From assembly GCA_001914235.1 (NCBI GenBank), contig MQUF01000003.1, positions 1-64,000 of the forward strand: 64,000 bases of DNA, written 5' to 3'. This document shows, piece after piece, positions 17,502 to 24,138 of this stretch. The position numbers and the translations under genes were made by a program. The DNA is from Desulfobulbaceae bacterium DB1 (GTDB taxonomy: Bacteria > Desulfobacterota > Desulfobulbia > Desulfobulbales > SURF-16). The number at the start of each line of letters is the position of its first letter. The stretch's first letter is position 1. Under the pieces are notes generated by a model that saw only the letters and a program-made list of their open reading frames with translations, was not told the origin of the DNA and did no database searches.

Positions 17502-18080
17502 ATGACGACCATCGAATATCTCACTGCAATTTTAGTTTTTATAACTGCCATTTACGCGTATCTAACTCATCGCATGGCCAAAGCGGCCGATGCTTCAGTG
17601 CAGGCGGTCATCGCACAATCAGAGGCGATGATGCGCCCGTACGTAACAATTTCACCATGGGTCCGTCCGTTTTCCTCATTTTTCTACCTTCGAATAACCA
17701 ACACCGGCCGCACAGCTGCGGAGAAGGTTCACTTGACAATTGATCGGGACTTTTTTCAATGGGGCAACACAGGCCCTGATGCCAACCTTCGCACCAAAAC
17801 TGCATTCTCGCAGCCGATTGACAGCTTGGCGCCGGGAGCCGAGATGCTCTTCGCGTTGGGTCAGAGTTGGGTTGTACTTGGAAAGGACGCCAAGCCCGAA
17901 GTTACTCCACCGCAATTTAGCGTGACGGCGACCTATGAATATTCTGGTCGAAAGGTAACCGAGGTTTCTCGGGTCGACCTACGTCCATATATCGGGTCTA
18001 CCAGCGAGGGTAATCCCATTGTTGAAGAATTGGAACGAATTCGAAAAGTTATGGAAAAAATATCATCAGTTCCGCAATAA
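17502..18080 (+). CDS. N-terminally membrane-anchored protein of unknown function
   Basis: The ATG at 17502 gives 192 residues; a TTG at 17475 would add nine. One membrane helix (about 4-23, YLTAILVFITAIYAYLTH) is followed by a short linker and a beta-rich cytoplasmic or periplasmic region with LRITNTGRTAAEKVHLTIDR, an immunoglobulin-like style. It ends in a Glu/Arg-rich helix. I do not recognise a specific family. It lies about 220 bases after the ATPase/DUF4276 pair and may be passenger or accessory cargo. Confidence 0.65.
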   Translation: MTTIEYLTAILVFITAIYAYLTHRMAKAADASVQAVIAQSEAMMRPYVTISPWVRPFSSFFYLRITNTGRTAAEKVHLTIDRDFFQWGNTGPDANLRTKTAFSQPIDSLAPGAEMLFALGQSWVVLGKDAKPEVTPPQFSVTATYEYSGRKVTEVSRVDLRPYIGSTSEGNPIVEELERIRKVMEKISSVPQ

Positions 18081-18086
18081 ATGGGG

Positions 18087-18203
18087 TCAAAATTCAAGGG
18101 ACACCAAAATTCACACCAAAATTCACACCATTCAAGCACACCATTCAAGGGACAACCATTCAAGGGACAACCATTCAAGGGACAACCATTCAAGGGACAC
18201 CAT
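18087..18203. repeat. Tandem 15-bp repeats upstream of a REP-type transposase remnant
   Basis: Four consecutive copies of CCATTCAAGGGACAA occupy 18141-18200 (the last ends in C). They are preceded by degenerate copies such as AATTCAAGGGACACC and AATTCACACC from 18100. The array sits just upstream of a REP-associated transposase N-terminus, where cognate short repeats are often found. Confidence 0.8.
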
Positions 18204-18249
18204 ACTTATTTATTGACGTCACGGCTGGTTCAGGAATAGACTTGAGATT

Positions 18250-18453
18250 ATGGCACGAATAGCACGAGTTGTCGTACCCGGCACTCCCCATCACATCACC
18301 CAGCGTGGCAATCGCCGCATGGAGACCTTCTTTGCGGAGAGGGATTATCATGAGTACCTCTCTCTGATGGCCGAGTGGTGTAACCGCTGCAAAAAAAAGA
18401 AAAGGGGTCGGGGGTCGGATTTATTTTTGAGCTGCCACCTCCTCGGCCAATGA
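18250..18453 (+). pseudogene. N-terminal fragment of REP-associated tyrosine transposase (RAYT)
   Basis: The frame starts MARIARVVVPGTPHHITQRG and continues NRRMETFFAERDYHEYLSLM, the start of Y1/HUH transposases of the TnpA-REP group. Similarity stops about residue 50 in an A/G-rich stretch near 18400, before the HxH motif and the catalytic Tyr, so it is not functional. A C-terminal RAYT fragment in the same orientation lies at 22830-23160. Together they suggest a RAYT gene whose middle was replaced, or two separate relics. Confidence 0.85.
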
Positions 18454-18469
18454 AAAATTCACCGGCGTA

Positions 18470-18487
18470 GCGTAGCGGAGACCGGTG
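18470..18487. repeat. REP-like short palindrome
   Basis: CACCGG (18470-18475) and CCGGTG (18482-18487) form the arms of a small hairpin in the sequence caccggcgtagcg..ccggtg, a REP-like form next to the RAYT fragment. Confidence 0.4.
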
Positions 18488-18711
18488 GAATGGCTGATTG
18501 GCGTCTTTCCCTTCTTATCCGATGATCGGCTGCAGGACTTCCTGGAGTGTGGAATATCAAATGGGGACAAACCCCAATAAAATCGAGTAATTCAAGCCTT
18601 TCAGAAAAGCAGACCTGGCCCGGTAATTACGGCTACGACTCTCGTGATCGGTCGGACTTCCGGCCCCCCCCCCCCGAAAATCGCCCAGCAGAAATTAGAA
18701 GGAATGCGCCA

Positions 18712-19032
18712 ATGATCGCAAAAATAATACGAGCGCTATGGATTGGGGCGACGGTTTTCGTGCTTGCGGTCACGCTTTATGCATTCGATGGAAAGCCTGA
18801 TAGCGATATCGGAATTTTCTTCGCGTGGTGTATGTTGCCCCTCTCTTTTCCCGGCGGCCTGCTGGTTTCGTTGGCACATGTGGCGTTATACGATTTTTTT
18901 TCCGTCACAATTGAGACTTCCTATCTATCGTTCGTGCTGGACTGGATTGGATTCTTAATCCTCGGCTATCTCCAGTGGTTCAAGCTCGTGCCCTATCTCA
19001 TCAGCAAGCTACGCGGGTCGAAAAAAATGTAG
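18712..19032 (+). CDS. Small membrane protein, unknown
   Basis: The ATG at 18712 gives 106 residues with three probable membrane helices (IIRALWIGATVFVLAVTLYA, a central hydrophobic stretch, and FVLDWIGFLILGYLQWF) and a basic C-terminus. I recognise no family. A 12-C run at 18664-18675 lies just upstream of the start. It belongs to the accessory island and is followed at once by another membrane-protein gene. Confidence 0.55.
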   Translation: MIAKIIRALWIGATVFVLAVTLYAFDGKPDSDIGIFFAWCMLPLSFPGGLLVSLAHVALYDFFSVTIETSYLSFVLDWIGFLILGYLQWFKLVPYLISKLRGSKKM

Positions 19033-19050
19033 GTGTGGAGCAAGCGGCGA

Positions 19051-19491
19051 ATGGCAGATAATTCACAATCTTCCGCTAGAAAGTGGTTGAAGGTTTCACA
19101 GCTGTTTAAAGTGCTGGCGAAAATATCTTCAATTATGCTCGTCCCGTACGGTTTCTTTATCGGTTTTTTGGGATTAGCCCCACATGGAGATGCCCCTGCT
19201 CTTTATAGAGAGCTGGGTGTAGCTATATTTGCATTAGGAATTATTTACTATTTCCCCAATAGCCAGATTGCTACAAGCGGCAAGAAAATTTTTCTATATT
19301 TTGGGGCGACCATTTCGCCGATTGTTTTTTTGTTTTTTGCAGCCTTAAAGACAATAATGATTGAGGATGTTTGGTCATTTGTAGCCAGTGGCGGGATCGT
19401 TACCTTTTTGATAATGGTGCCAGTATTCTCACTAGCACCATTGTCATTGTGGGCTTTTATAAAAGGTGCCGGGAGACATAAAATTTCTTAA
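19051..19491 (+). CDS. Small membrane protein, unknown
   Basis: The ATG at 19051 gives 146 residues; an in-frame GTG at 19033, directly after the preceding stop, would add six. Four hydrophobic segments are visible, for example ISSIMLVPYGFFIGFLGL and FLIMVPVFSLAPLSLWAF. The gene is AT-rich. No recognised domain. It is probably co-transcribed with the 18712 gene. Confidence 0.55.
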   Translation: MADNSQSSARKWLKVSQLFKVLAKISSIMLVPYGFFIGFLGLAPHGDAPALYRELGVAIFALGIIYYFPNSQIATSGKKIFLYFGATISPIVFLFFAALKTIMIEDVWSFVASGGIVTFLIMVPVFSLAPLSLWAFIKGAGRHKIS

Positions 19492-19595
19492 AGTCTTTTC
19501 CTGATGCTTTTCCCAAGGGGGCTCCTAGAGGGCAGACGGGTTGGCCGGGTGGGCGCTGTAATCGTAAGTGGTTGGCGGATTTTGCTGGAGAGGAT

Positions 19596-19777
19596 GGTCA
19601 CCCATTAAAAGGCCCTCGTCAAGAGAAAAAAGTACCCCGTTCAAGAAAAACACTGTTTTCTTGCGAGGGTAAAATGTCCGCTCTTGCACCATATTTGCCA
19701 GTGACTTCAAAGCCTTGACCGCATCCGCTATTTCACTTGCCAGGTTGCGGATTTTCTTACCGCTACCGCACCAGTCA
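19596..19777 (-). repeat. 182-bp repeat, copy 1 (inverted)
   Basis: The reverse complement of this stretch matches 21610-21791 over exactly 182 bp with about 12 substitutions and no gaps by eye. In the minus orientation it is open for about 60 codons (DWCGSGKK..RN..ASEIADAV), as is the other copy. Copy 1 is also bracketed by the direct repeat GTCACCCAT at 19597-19605 and 19774-19782. The two copies flank the IS110-family transposase as an inverted pair. Confidence 0.9.
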
Positions 19778-19896
19778 CCCATGAGGATCAAGAGCCGGGA
19801 AAACCTCCACTGAAAAGTCGATTGCGGAGCGCAGAGACCTCAAAATATCTCGGAGCGAAGCAATCTTTCCTTACAGTTTTTTGTTTTCTGCTCCCT

Positions 19897-19912
19897 GTTC
19901 GCAATTGCGAAC
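19897..19912. repeat. 16-bp perfect palindrome
   Basis: GTTCGCAATTGCGAAC is its own reverse complement. It lies downstream of the IS110-family transposase, in the probable non-coding end of the element. Confidence 0.6.
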
Positions 19913-20094
19913 CCAGAAAATCAGCGGTTCCATGCCGTAGCCAATTATTTGTATCAAATCCGCTGGTTGCAAACCAACCCTTGCTGGTTTACGACATGGG
20001 CAGTAACGCATTTGCAATCACGGACAAAACGGTTGCCAATCAAATCTGGTGGTTAATGCCAACCCCCTACACAGGTTCACCGTTCTGGCCAATT

Positions 20095-21114
20095 TCAGGC
20101 AAAGAGCTTTTTCTCATCAAATGCCACACCGTCTCGCATGATGTAATAGGATGCCCTTGCCAATTTGTGCGCCAGGGCAGCGTGAGCCACCATGCGGTTT
20201 GCTCTGGCCGCTTTCCTGTTATAAAACGCCTTGGCGGAATCGCTGTATCGTTTTGACAGTTCGGCAGCCTCGGAAAACGCCCATGCCAGGTATTTGTTGC
20301 CGTTTTTGGTGTTCCCTTTCCCCTTATTCTTGCTGTTGCTCGTCCATTGGGTCGGCACCTTTCGGCAATACGAGGAAAAAGAACCAACCTTGGAGAATCT
20401 GCTTATGTCACCGGTTTCCAGCAGAATGGTCAGCGCCAGGATATTCCCAACTCCCGGAATGGTCTGCAGAGCCAGAAAGGATGTCTTTTCCATCATGCTG
20501 CTTTTGATGGAGTGCTCTATCTCTCTGATTTTTCCGGTTAAAAAATCAATGCACTCTTTGCTGACCGTGCCGCTCAATTGCAGATCGCTTTGTCCGGCAA
20601 GCAATGGGGTAATGAAATCTTCCTTGACCGCCTTTATCTTTTTCGCATGAAGGCTGCAGCCGCAATTACGGCTAATGATCCCCTGCAGGCTGTTGATGAG
20701 TGCTGTACGCAATTGCACCAGATGCCCGCGTTTTCGCAGTAAATCCCGCACTGGCCTGTCATCCTTCGGGTAGATGTAGCCCACAGGCAGAATGCCAAGT
20801 CTCAGCATATGAGCCAGCCAGAAGGCATCATGATTATCATCGCTATGCTTGAGCCCTTTGTATTTCTGGATTGCCGCCGGGTTGGCCAGATGCACGTGAT
20901 AGCCGGCTTCCCTGAGCAGATCAACGAGCCAATACCAGTTGAATGTTGACTCAACGACAACGCCTTCAACTTGCTCCCTGAAAGGTGCAAGTGTTGCAAG
21001 AATCGTCTCCGGATGGTTAGGGAGTTTTTTCTTGAACACCCGGTTGTCATTGTCGTCAATGATTGCCAGATAATTGTTGTTTGAGTGCAGATCGATTCCG
21101 GTGTAAAGTTTCAT
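20095..21114 (-). CDS. IS110-family transposase
   Basis: The protein has 339 residues from MKLYTGIDLHSNNNYLAIID; a start four codons earlier is possible, but the ATG at 21114 has the ribosome-binding site GGAGG at the right spacing. The N-terminal RuvC-like DEDD domain shows GIDLHSNN (Asp), VVVESTFNWYW (Glu) and KHSDDNHDAFWLAHMLR (Asp pair). The C-terminal Tnp-20 domain has LQTIPGVGNILALTIL and the Ser-bearing GSFSSYCRKVP. IS110 enzymes are guided by a bridge RNA made from the element's non-coding end. The frame is intact. Confidence 0.93.
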   Translation of the reverse strand: MKLYTGIDLHSNNNYLAIIDDNDNRVFKKKLPNHPETILATLAPFREQVEGVVVESTFNWYWLVDLLREAGYHVHLANPAAIQKYKGLKHSDDNHDAFWLAHMLRLGILPVGYIYPKDDRPVRDLLRKRGHLVQLRTALINSLQGIISRNCGCSLHAKKIKAVKEDFITPLLAGQSDLQLSGTVSKECIDFLTGKIREIEHSIKSSMMEKTSFLALQTIPGVGNILALTILLETGDISRFSKVGSFSSYCRKVPTQWTSNSKNKGKGNTKNGNKYLAWAFSEAAELSKRYSDSAKAFYNRKAARANRMVAHAALAHKLARASYYIMRDGVAFDEKKLFA

Positions 21115-21208
21115 AGGCACCTCCATCAGGGTTGAATTGGTCTTCTCCCTTGATTGTACAACCTTCCAGGTTGCAGCGGGAACTGAAACCAGCTCCCGTG
21201 AGGTGCCT
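21115..21208 (-). promoter_or_regulatory. Structured 5' leader of the IS110 transposase; hides its RBS
   Basis: On the minus strand, AGGCACCTC (complement of 21200-21208) can pair perfectly with GAGGTGCCT (complement of 21115-21123), which contains the Shine-Dalgarno sequence directly before the ATG. Between the arms are two smaller hairpins: CGGGA/TCCCG (21194-21198 with 21177-21181) and AACCT/AGGTT (21160-21172). The layout could be a translational lock, or part of a bridge RNA. The roughly 200-base leader (to about 21330) has no gene. Confidence 0.6.
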
Positions 21209-21329
21209 TTTAGATGATTATCAGGTCTGCTCTTGGCTCTTGGGCAAGGGAAAGAGGGCCAGATTGGCTCTTAGCTCATTGCTGAGGCGGACGCAACGAA
21301 CACGATGAGAAAATAAGGAGACCACGTTC

Positions 21330-21609
21330 CCGTCGGCCTCATGACCGGGCTCACCGATCAGGCAGGAGCCCGGACCGCCTTCACTTGTGACAACCGGGGG
21401 CAAGTCCTCACCCGCACCGATCCGTTGGGCAAAATCGCGACCAGCACCTACGACAACGACGGCCGGGTCATCGCCATGACCGATCCACGCGGTTTTACCA
21501 CCGGCTATGAGGATGACGCGGCCGGCAATCTCACCCGCCTCACCTATCCGGGCAACAAAACAGTGACCTACACCTACGACGCCCTGAACCGGCTTGATAC
21601 CGTCACCAT
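21330..21609 (+). pseudogene. Rhs/YD-repeat protein fragment
   Basis: The frame reads MTGLTDQAGARTAFTCDNRG, then DPLGKIATSTYDNDGR, DPRGFTTGYEDDAAGN and YTYDALNRLDTVTIDW, typical YD repeats of Rhs-like proteins. It has no start of its own and is cut at the right by the 182-bp repeat at 21610, after which the frame runs into foreign sequence and stops at 21820. It is a relic of a much longer gene. Another piece lies at 22650. Confidence 0.85.
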
Positions 21610-21791
21610 TGACTGGTGCGGTAGCGGCAAGAAAAACCGCAACCCGGCAAGTGAAATAGCGGATGCGGTCAAGGCTTTGACATCACTGGCAAATATGGTG
21701 CAAGGGCGGACATTTTGCCCTCGCAATAAAACAGCGTTTTTCTTAAACGGGATACTTTTTTCTCTTGGCGAGGGCCTTTTAATGGGTGACC
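21610..21791 (+). repeat. 182-bp repeat, copy 2
   Basis: This is the partner of 19596-19777 in opposite orientation, with about 12 mismatches in 182. It interrupts the Rhs frame exactly after ...TVTIDW and keeps an open frame of about 60 codons through itself (NRNPASEIADAVKALTSLAN). The two copies could drive inversion of the 1.8 kb between them. Confidence 0.9.
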
Positions 21792-21953
21792 CCTTTCCGA
21801 GATGCAATGGCGAACAGTAACAAAGCGGTTTAATTCCTCTCCTTCTTTTTTGTGCAGGATCATGTGTCTATTCTGTTGTTTCGGTGGATAAAGCCCCTTG
21901 TCTTTTGTTCCTGAAAGGCGCATATTGGGAAATAAAGTAGGGAGGTTAAACCA

Positions 21954-22214
21954 ATGTCTAAAACTCGATTAAACATCAGCCTTGATCAAGACATTGCAGA
22001 CTTTGCCAAAGTTTTCGCGGCCGAAAATCGAACATCTGTTGCCGATATGGTGACTCAGTATTTGCTCACCTTGAAACGCAAAATAGAAGGGAAGGAAACG
22101 GAGAAAATTCTGTCAGATCCATCCTTTCAAGCCGCAATGGAAGAAGCACAGGAAAAACTTCGCAAGGGCACCGCAGTATGGCATTCTTATGATGATGTTT
22201 TTGGCGGCAGATGA
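21954..22214 (+). CDS. Antitoxin of a type II toxin-antitoxin pair
   Basis: The 86-residue protein has a ribosome-binding site GGGAGG about nine bases upstream. MSKTRLNISLDQDIADFAKV followed by FAAENRTSVADMVTQYL looks like a ribbon-helix-helix domain, as in DUF6364-type antitoxins. The C-terminal part (about 45-86) is polar and helical and would bind the toxin. The stop overlaps the start of the toxin gene (ATGAG). It sits between two Rhs fragments in the accessory island. Confidence 0.8.
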   Translation: MSKTRLNISLDQDIADFAKVFAAENRTSVADMVTQYLLTLKRKIEGKETEKILSDPSFQAAMEEAQEKLRKGTAVWHSYDDVFGGR

Positions 22215-22522
22215 GAGCCGTGTTTGAAAAGGCGTTTCTTGCCGCCATTACAAAGCATTCGTCGATAAAGAAGCTGGTCCAGAAGAAAGTCGACATGATT
22301 ATCGAGATCCCGATTGCCATGGGAGAACCATTAAAGGGCAATCGGCAGGGTTTCTATTCTTGCCCCGTAAAGCGCAACTTTATCATTATCTATCTGTATT
22401 GCGAGTCGTGCAGAAAAAAATCTGACGACTTTGTAGTCGCTTGCTCAGACTGCAAACAATGGCCTGATGATACTATCAAGTTCGTGTTGCTTGGACCTCA
22501 TGATCAGGATTACGAAAAATAA
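22211..22522 (+). CDS. RelE/ParE-superfamily toxin
   Basis: The 103-residue protein resembles mRNA-interferase toxins of the RelE/YafQ superfamily: an N-terminal helix (FEKAFLAAITKHSSIKKLVQ), then IPIAMGEPLKGNRQGFYSCP followed by a beta strand with VKRNFIIIYLYC, and a terminal KFVLLGPHDQDY. The position directly after an RHH-type antitoxin supports the call. Unusually, it has five Cys in the middle (CESCRKK, CSDCKQW), which could be a metal-binding insertion. Toxin activity is inferred. Confidence 0.78.
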   Translation: MRAVFEKAFLAAITKHSSIKKLVQKKVDMIIEIPIAMGEPLKGNRQGFYSCPVKRNFIIIYLYCESCRKKSDDFVVACSDCKQWPDDTIKFVLLGPHDQDYEK

Positions 22523-22649
22523 TTGCTTATTTTCCATACAGGTGGGAGTGTTCATGCCATTTTCAGTGCGGTGTGGCATCGCCTGTTTCCCCATCCCCCA
22601 AAAGCAAAAAATAAATAAATCCCGATTCGGGGAATGTGAAATTCCTCTC

Positions 22650-22829
22650 AAAACAGTAACCTACACGTACGACGAGGCCGGCAGGATGACCGGGCTCACC
22701 CAGTTCAACATCACGGTGGCCGCCTGCACCCATGATAACGCCAACGGTTGACTGATCTGGTGAACCTGACCGCGCCGGCCGAAAACTCCATCGCCGCCTG
22801 TCACTTCACCCGGACAACAACGGCGACCG
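22650..22829 (+). pseudogene. Second Rhs/YD-repeat fragment, frameshifted
   Basis: KTVTYTYDEAGRMTGLTQFN is clear YD-repeat sequence. After a TGA at 22749 similarity continues in another frame as LTDLVNLTAPAENSIAACHF, so at least one frameshift is present. A third frame (DNNGDRIQ) leads straight into the RAYT C-terminal fragment. The shared TYD..GRMTGLT style with 21330-21609 suggests the same original gene or family. Confidence 0.75.
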
Positions 22830-23160
22830 GATTCAAGAGGCACTGCGCCATGCCGAAGAAGAGCTCAGCCGCCGGGATCAATTGAAAGTAGCCGGTTACG
22901 GTCTTGACGAATTGGGCAAGGAGGTGGCCGGTCTTTTTGCTATCGAGCCGGGGCACATTTATTCTACCGGTAAATATCAGAGAATTGTTCAGGCTCGCAG
23001 TCTGTTCTGCTCCTGGGCGGTTCGACAATCGGGTTTGACGGCAACATCCCTGGCCAAAAAGCTCCATCTCACCCAGCCCGCTGTCAGTATCGCCGTAAAA
23101 CGTGACGAGAAGATCGCGCAGGAAGGACGATACGCCCTCGGCAAAACAGGAAAATTATAA
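22830..23160 (+). pseudogene. C-terminal fragment of REP-associated transposase (RAYT)
   Basis: EALRHAEEELSRRDQLKVAG continues to YGLDELGKEVAGLFAIEP, then HIYSTGKYQRIVQARSLFC, and AVRQSGLTATSLAKKLHLTQ with PAVSIAVKRDEK. This is the DnaA-like helix-turn-helix tail found at the C-terminus of many RAYT proteins. It begins at a junction with Rhs sequence near 22830. The HUH catalytic half is missing; a matching N-terminal piece lies at 18250. Confidence 0.85.
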
Positions 23161-23646
23161 TTTTATGGACGTCCCCAGTTGACTAAAAAACCAGGTTCAT
23201 GTCCGCCGGGATGACGGTCCCGGTGTAGTAGGTCTCCGGATCGGCCAGGACCACTCCTTCGACAAAGTCGTCGTCCTTGAAACCGAAGACCACCTTATTC
23301 AGGGGGCAGGCGAGCAGGCTGGCCCCCTCCATGTGCAGCATGAGCAGCATATCCTCCGGCATCGGCAGGTTCATGGACTCCATGCGGTCCATCACCTTTT
23401 TCTGCTCATCCTCCGGTTGGTCCGGCAGGCACTTGAGATGGTTGATCTTCTCCTTGTGCACCGCATTGATTCCCCGCGAGCCGAAAAAGATCGTGACCTC
23501 GGCCCCGGCCCGTTGCAGGCTGATGGCGGTCATCAGGCCGTTAAAGACTTGGCAGAGTTCGTCATGGAAGATCATGATTGACACCTTCTTTTTTCCCGGC
23601 ATAACGCTACCTCCGAGGGGTATTGGGGACGTCCATTAAATTACAA
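23155..23646. repeat. 22-bp inverted repeats bracketing a DsrE-family gene
   Basis: ATGGACGTCCCC at 23165-23176 and its exact reverse complement GGGGACGTCCAT at 23625-23636 flank the 23183-23602 gene. Similarity extends outward to about 22 bp (23155-23176 against 23625-23646, about 20 matches). The left copy directly follows the RAYT C-terminal fragment, so these may be the short repeats that transposase acts on. Confidence 0.8.
23183..23602 (-). CDS. DsrE/DsrF/DrsH-family protein
   Basis: The protein has 139 residues. VSIMIFHDELCQVFNGLMTA and AISLQRAGAEVTIFFGSRGI are the first alpha/beta units of DsrE-like folds (peroxiredoxin-like DrsH subgroup), and GASLLACPLNKVVFGF holds the conserved Cys near residue 99. 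DsrE-family proteins carry sulfur as persulfides or act in thiol redox reactions. It lies alone on the minus strand between inverted repeats and may be mobile cargo. Confidence 0.8.
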   Translation of the reverse strand: MPGKKKVSIMIFHDELCQVFNGLMTAISLQRAGAEVTIFFGSRGINAVHKEKINHLKCLPDQPEDEQKKVMDRMESMNLPMPEDMLLMLHMEGASLLACPLNKVVFGFKDDDFVEGVVLADPETYYTGTVIPADMNLVF

Positions 23647-23716
23647 ATTAATCATTGCCGGGCGAGTTGCTATACCGGCAACATGGCGGTACAGGGATGG
23701 GGGGGCAGATCCGCTC

Positions 23717-23745
23717 TTGACTTTTCGTGGTTATGCAAAAGTCAA
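23717..23745. repeat. 9-bp inverted repeat
   Basis: TTGACTTTT (23717-23725) and AAAAGTCAA (23737-23745) pair perfectly around an 11-base loop, in the gap between the DsrE-family gene and the minus-strand operon that ends at 23797. It could be a bidirectional terminator, though no clear T-run follows. Confidence 0.4.
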
Positions 23746-23796
23746 ACTATTTCCCTGATGTTCCCCAGAAAGAAAGCCCACCATAAATCTCTGTAA

Positions 23797-24138
23797 TCAG
23801 CAGGTGAGATGAAACCCGGCGGCGATGTTTTTCCCCGCATCAAACAGCCGGTTGAAGGTTGCTACCGCTTTCGCGGTCGGCTCTTCAATCAGTGCGATCC
23901 CCAGTCGCCCCAACTCGTCCTTCAGCTCAGCCGTCACCCGCATCATGCCCGGATTTCCCTGGCCGATGATTACGACGTGCGGTTTGACCGCAAGAATATC
24001 GACAATATCATCCTGTTCGACGGCGTGCCCTGCCTTTCTCCACCAATGCGAAATCACTTTCCCATTGATAATTTTCAAATCCGAGGTGTAGGCTGTCCCG
24101 GCAATGACGATCCTGCCGAATGAATAGTTTTCCATCAT
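23797..24138 (-). CDS. Mth938/AAMDC-like domain protein
   Basis: The 113-residue protein matches DUF498: FGRIVIAGTAYTSDLKIING, then WWRKAGHAV, then PHVVIIGQGNPGMMRVTAEL and the C-terminal EEPTAKAVATFNRLFDAGK. No biochemical role is settled for this family. It overlaps the upstream phosphoribosyltransferase-like gene by four bases and is the last gene of a minus-strand run starting near 27216. Confidence 0.85.
   Translation of the reverse strand: MMENYSFGRIVIAGTAYTSDLKIINGKVISHWWRKAGHAVEQDDIVDILAVKPHVVIIGQGNPGMMRVTAELKDELGRLGIALIEEPTAKAVATFNRLFDAGKNIAAGFHLTC

Larger units (their letters stand above)
19492..20094. other. Repeat copy plus non-coding flank of the IS110 element
   Basis: Within these 603 bases only the 182-bp repeat copy (19596-19777) and a 16-bp palindrome (19897-19912) stand out. 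No gene is called. Bases from about 19800 to 20094 are probably the 3' non-coding end of the IS110-family element, but its exact border is not visible. Confidence 0.5.

Noticed and set aside
18087-18203. CRISPR array
   Set aside because: The 15-bp units are directly joined with no unique spacers of normal length, and there are no cas genes.
22749-22751. TGA in the Rhs fragment as a Sec codon
   Set aside because: Similarity resumes in another frame, so it is a frameshifted relic.
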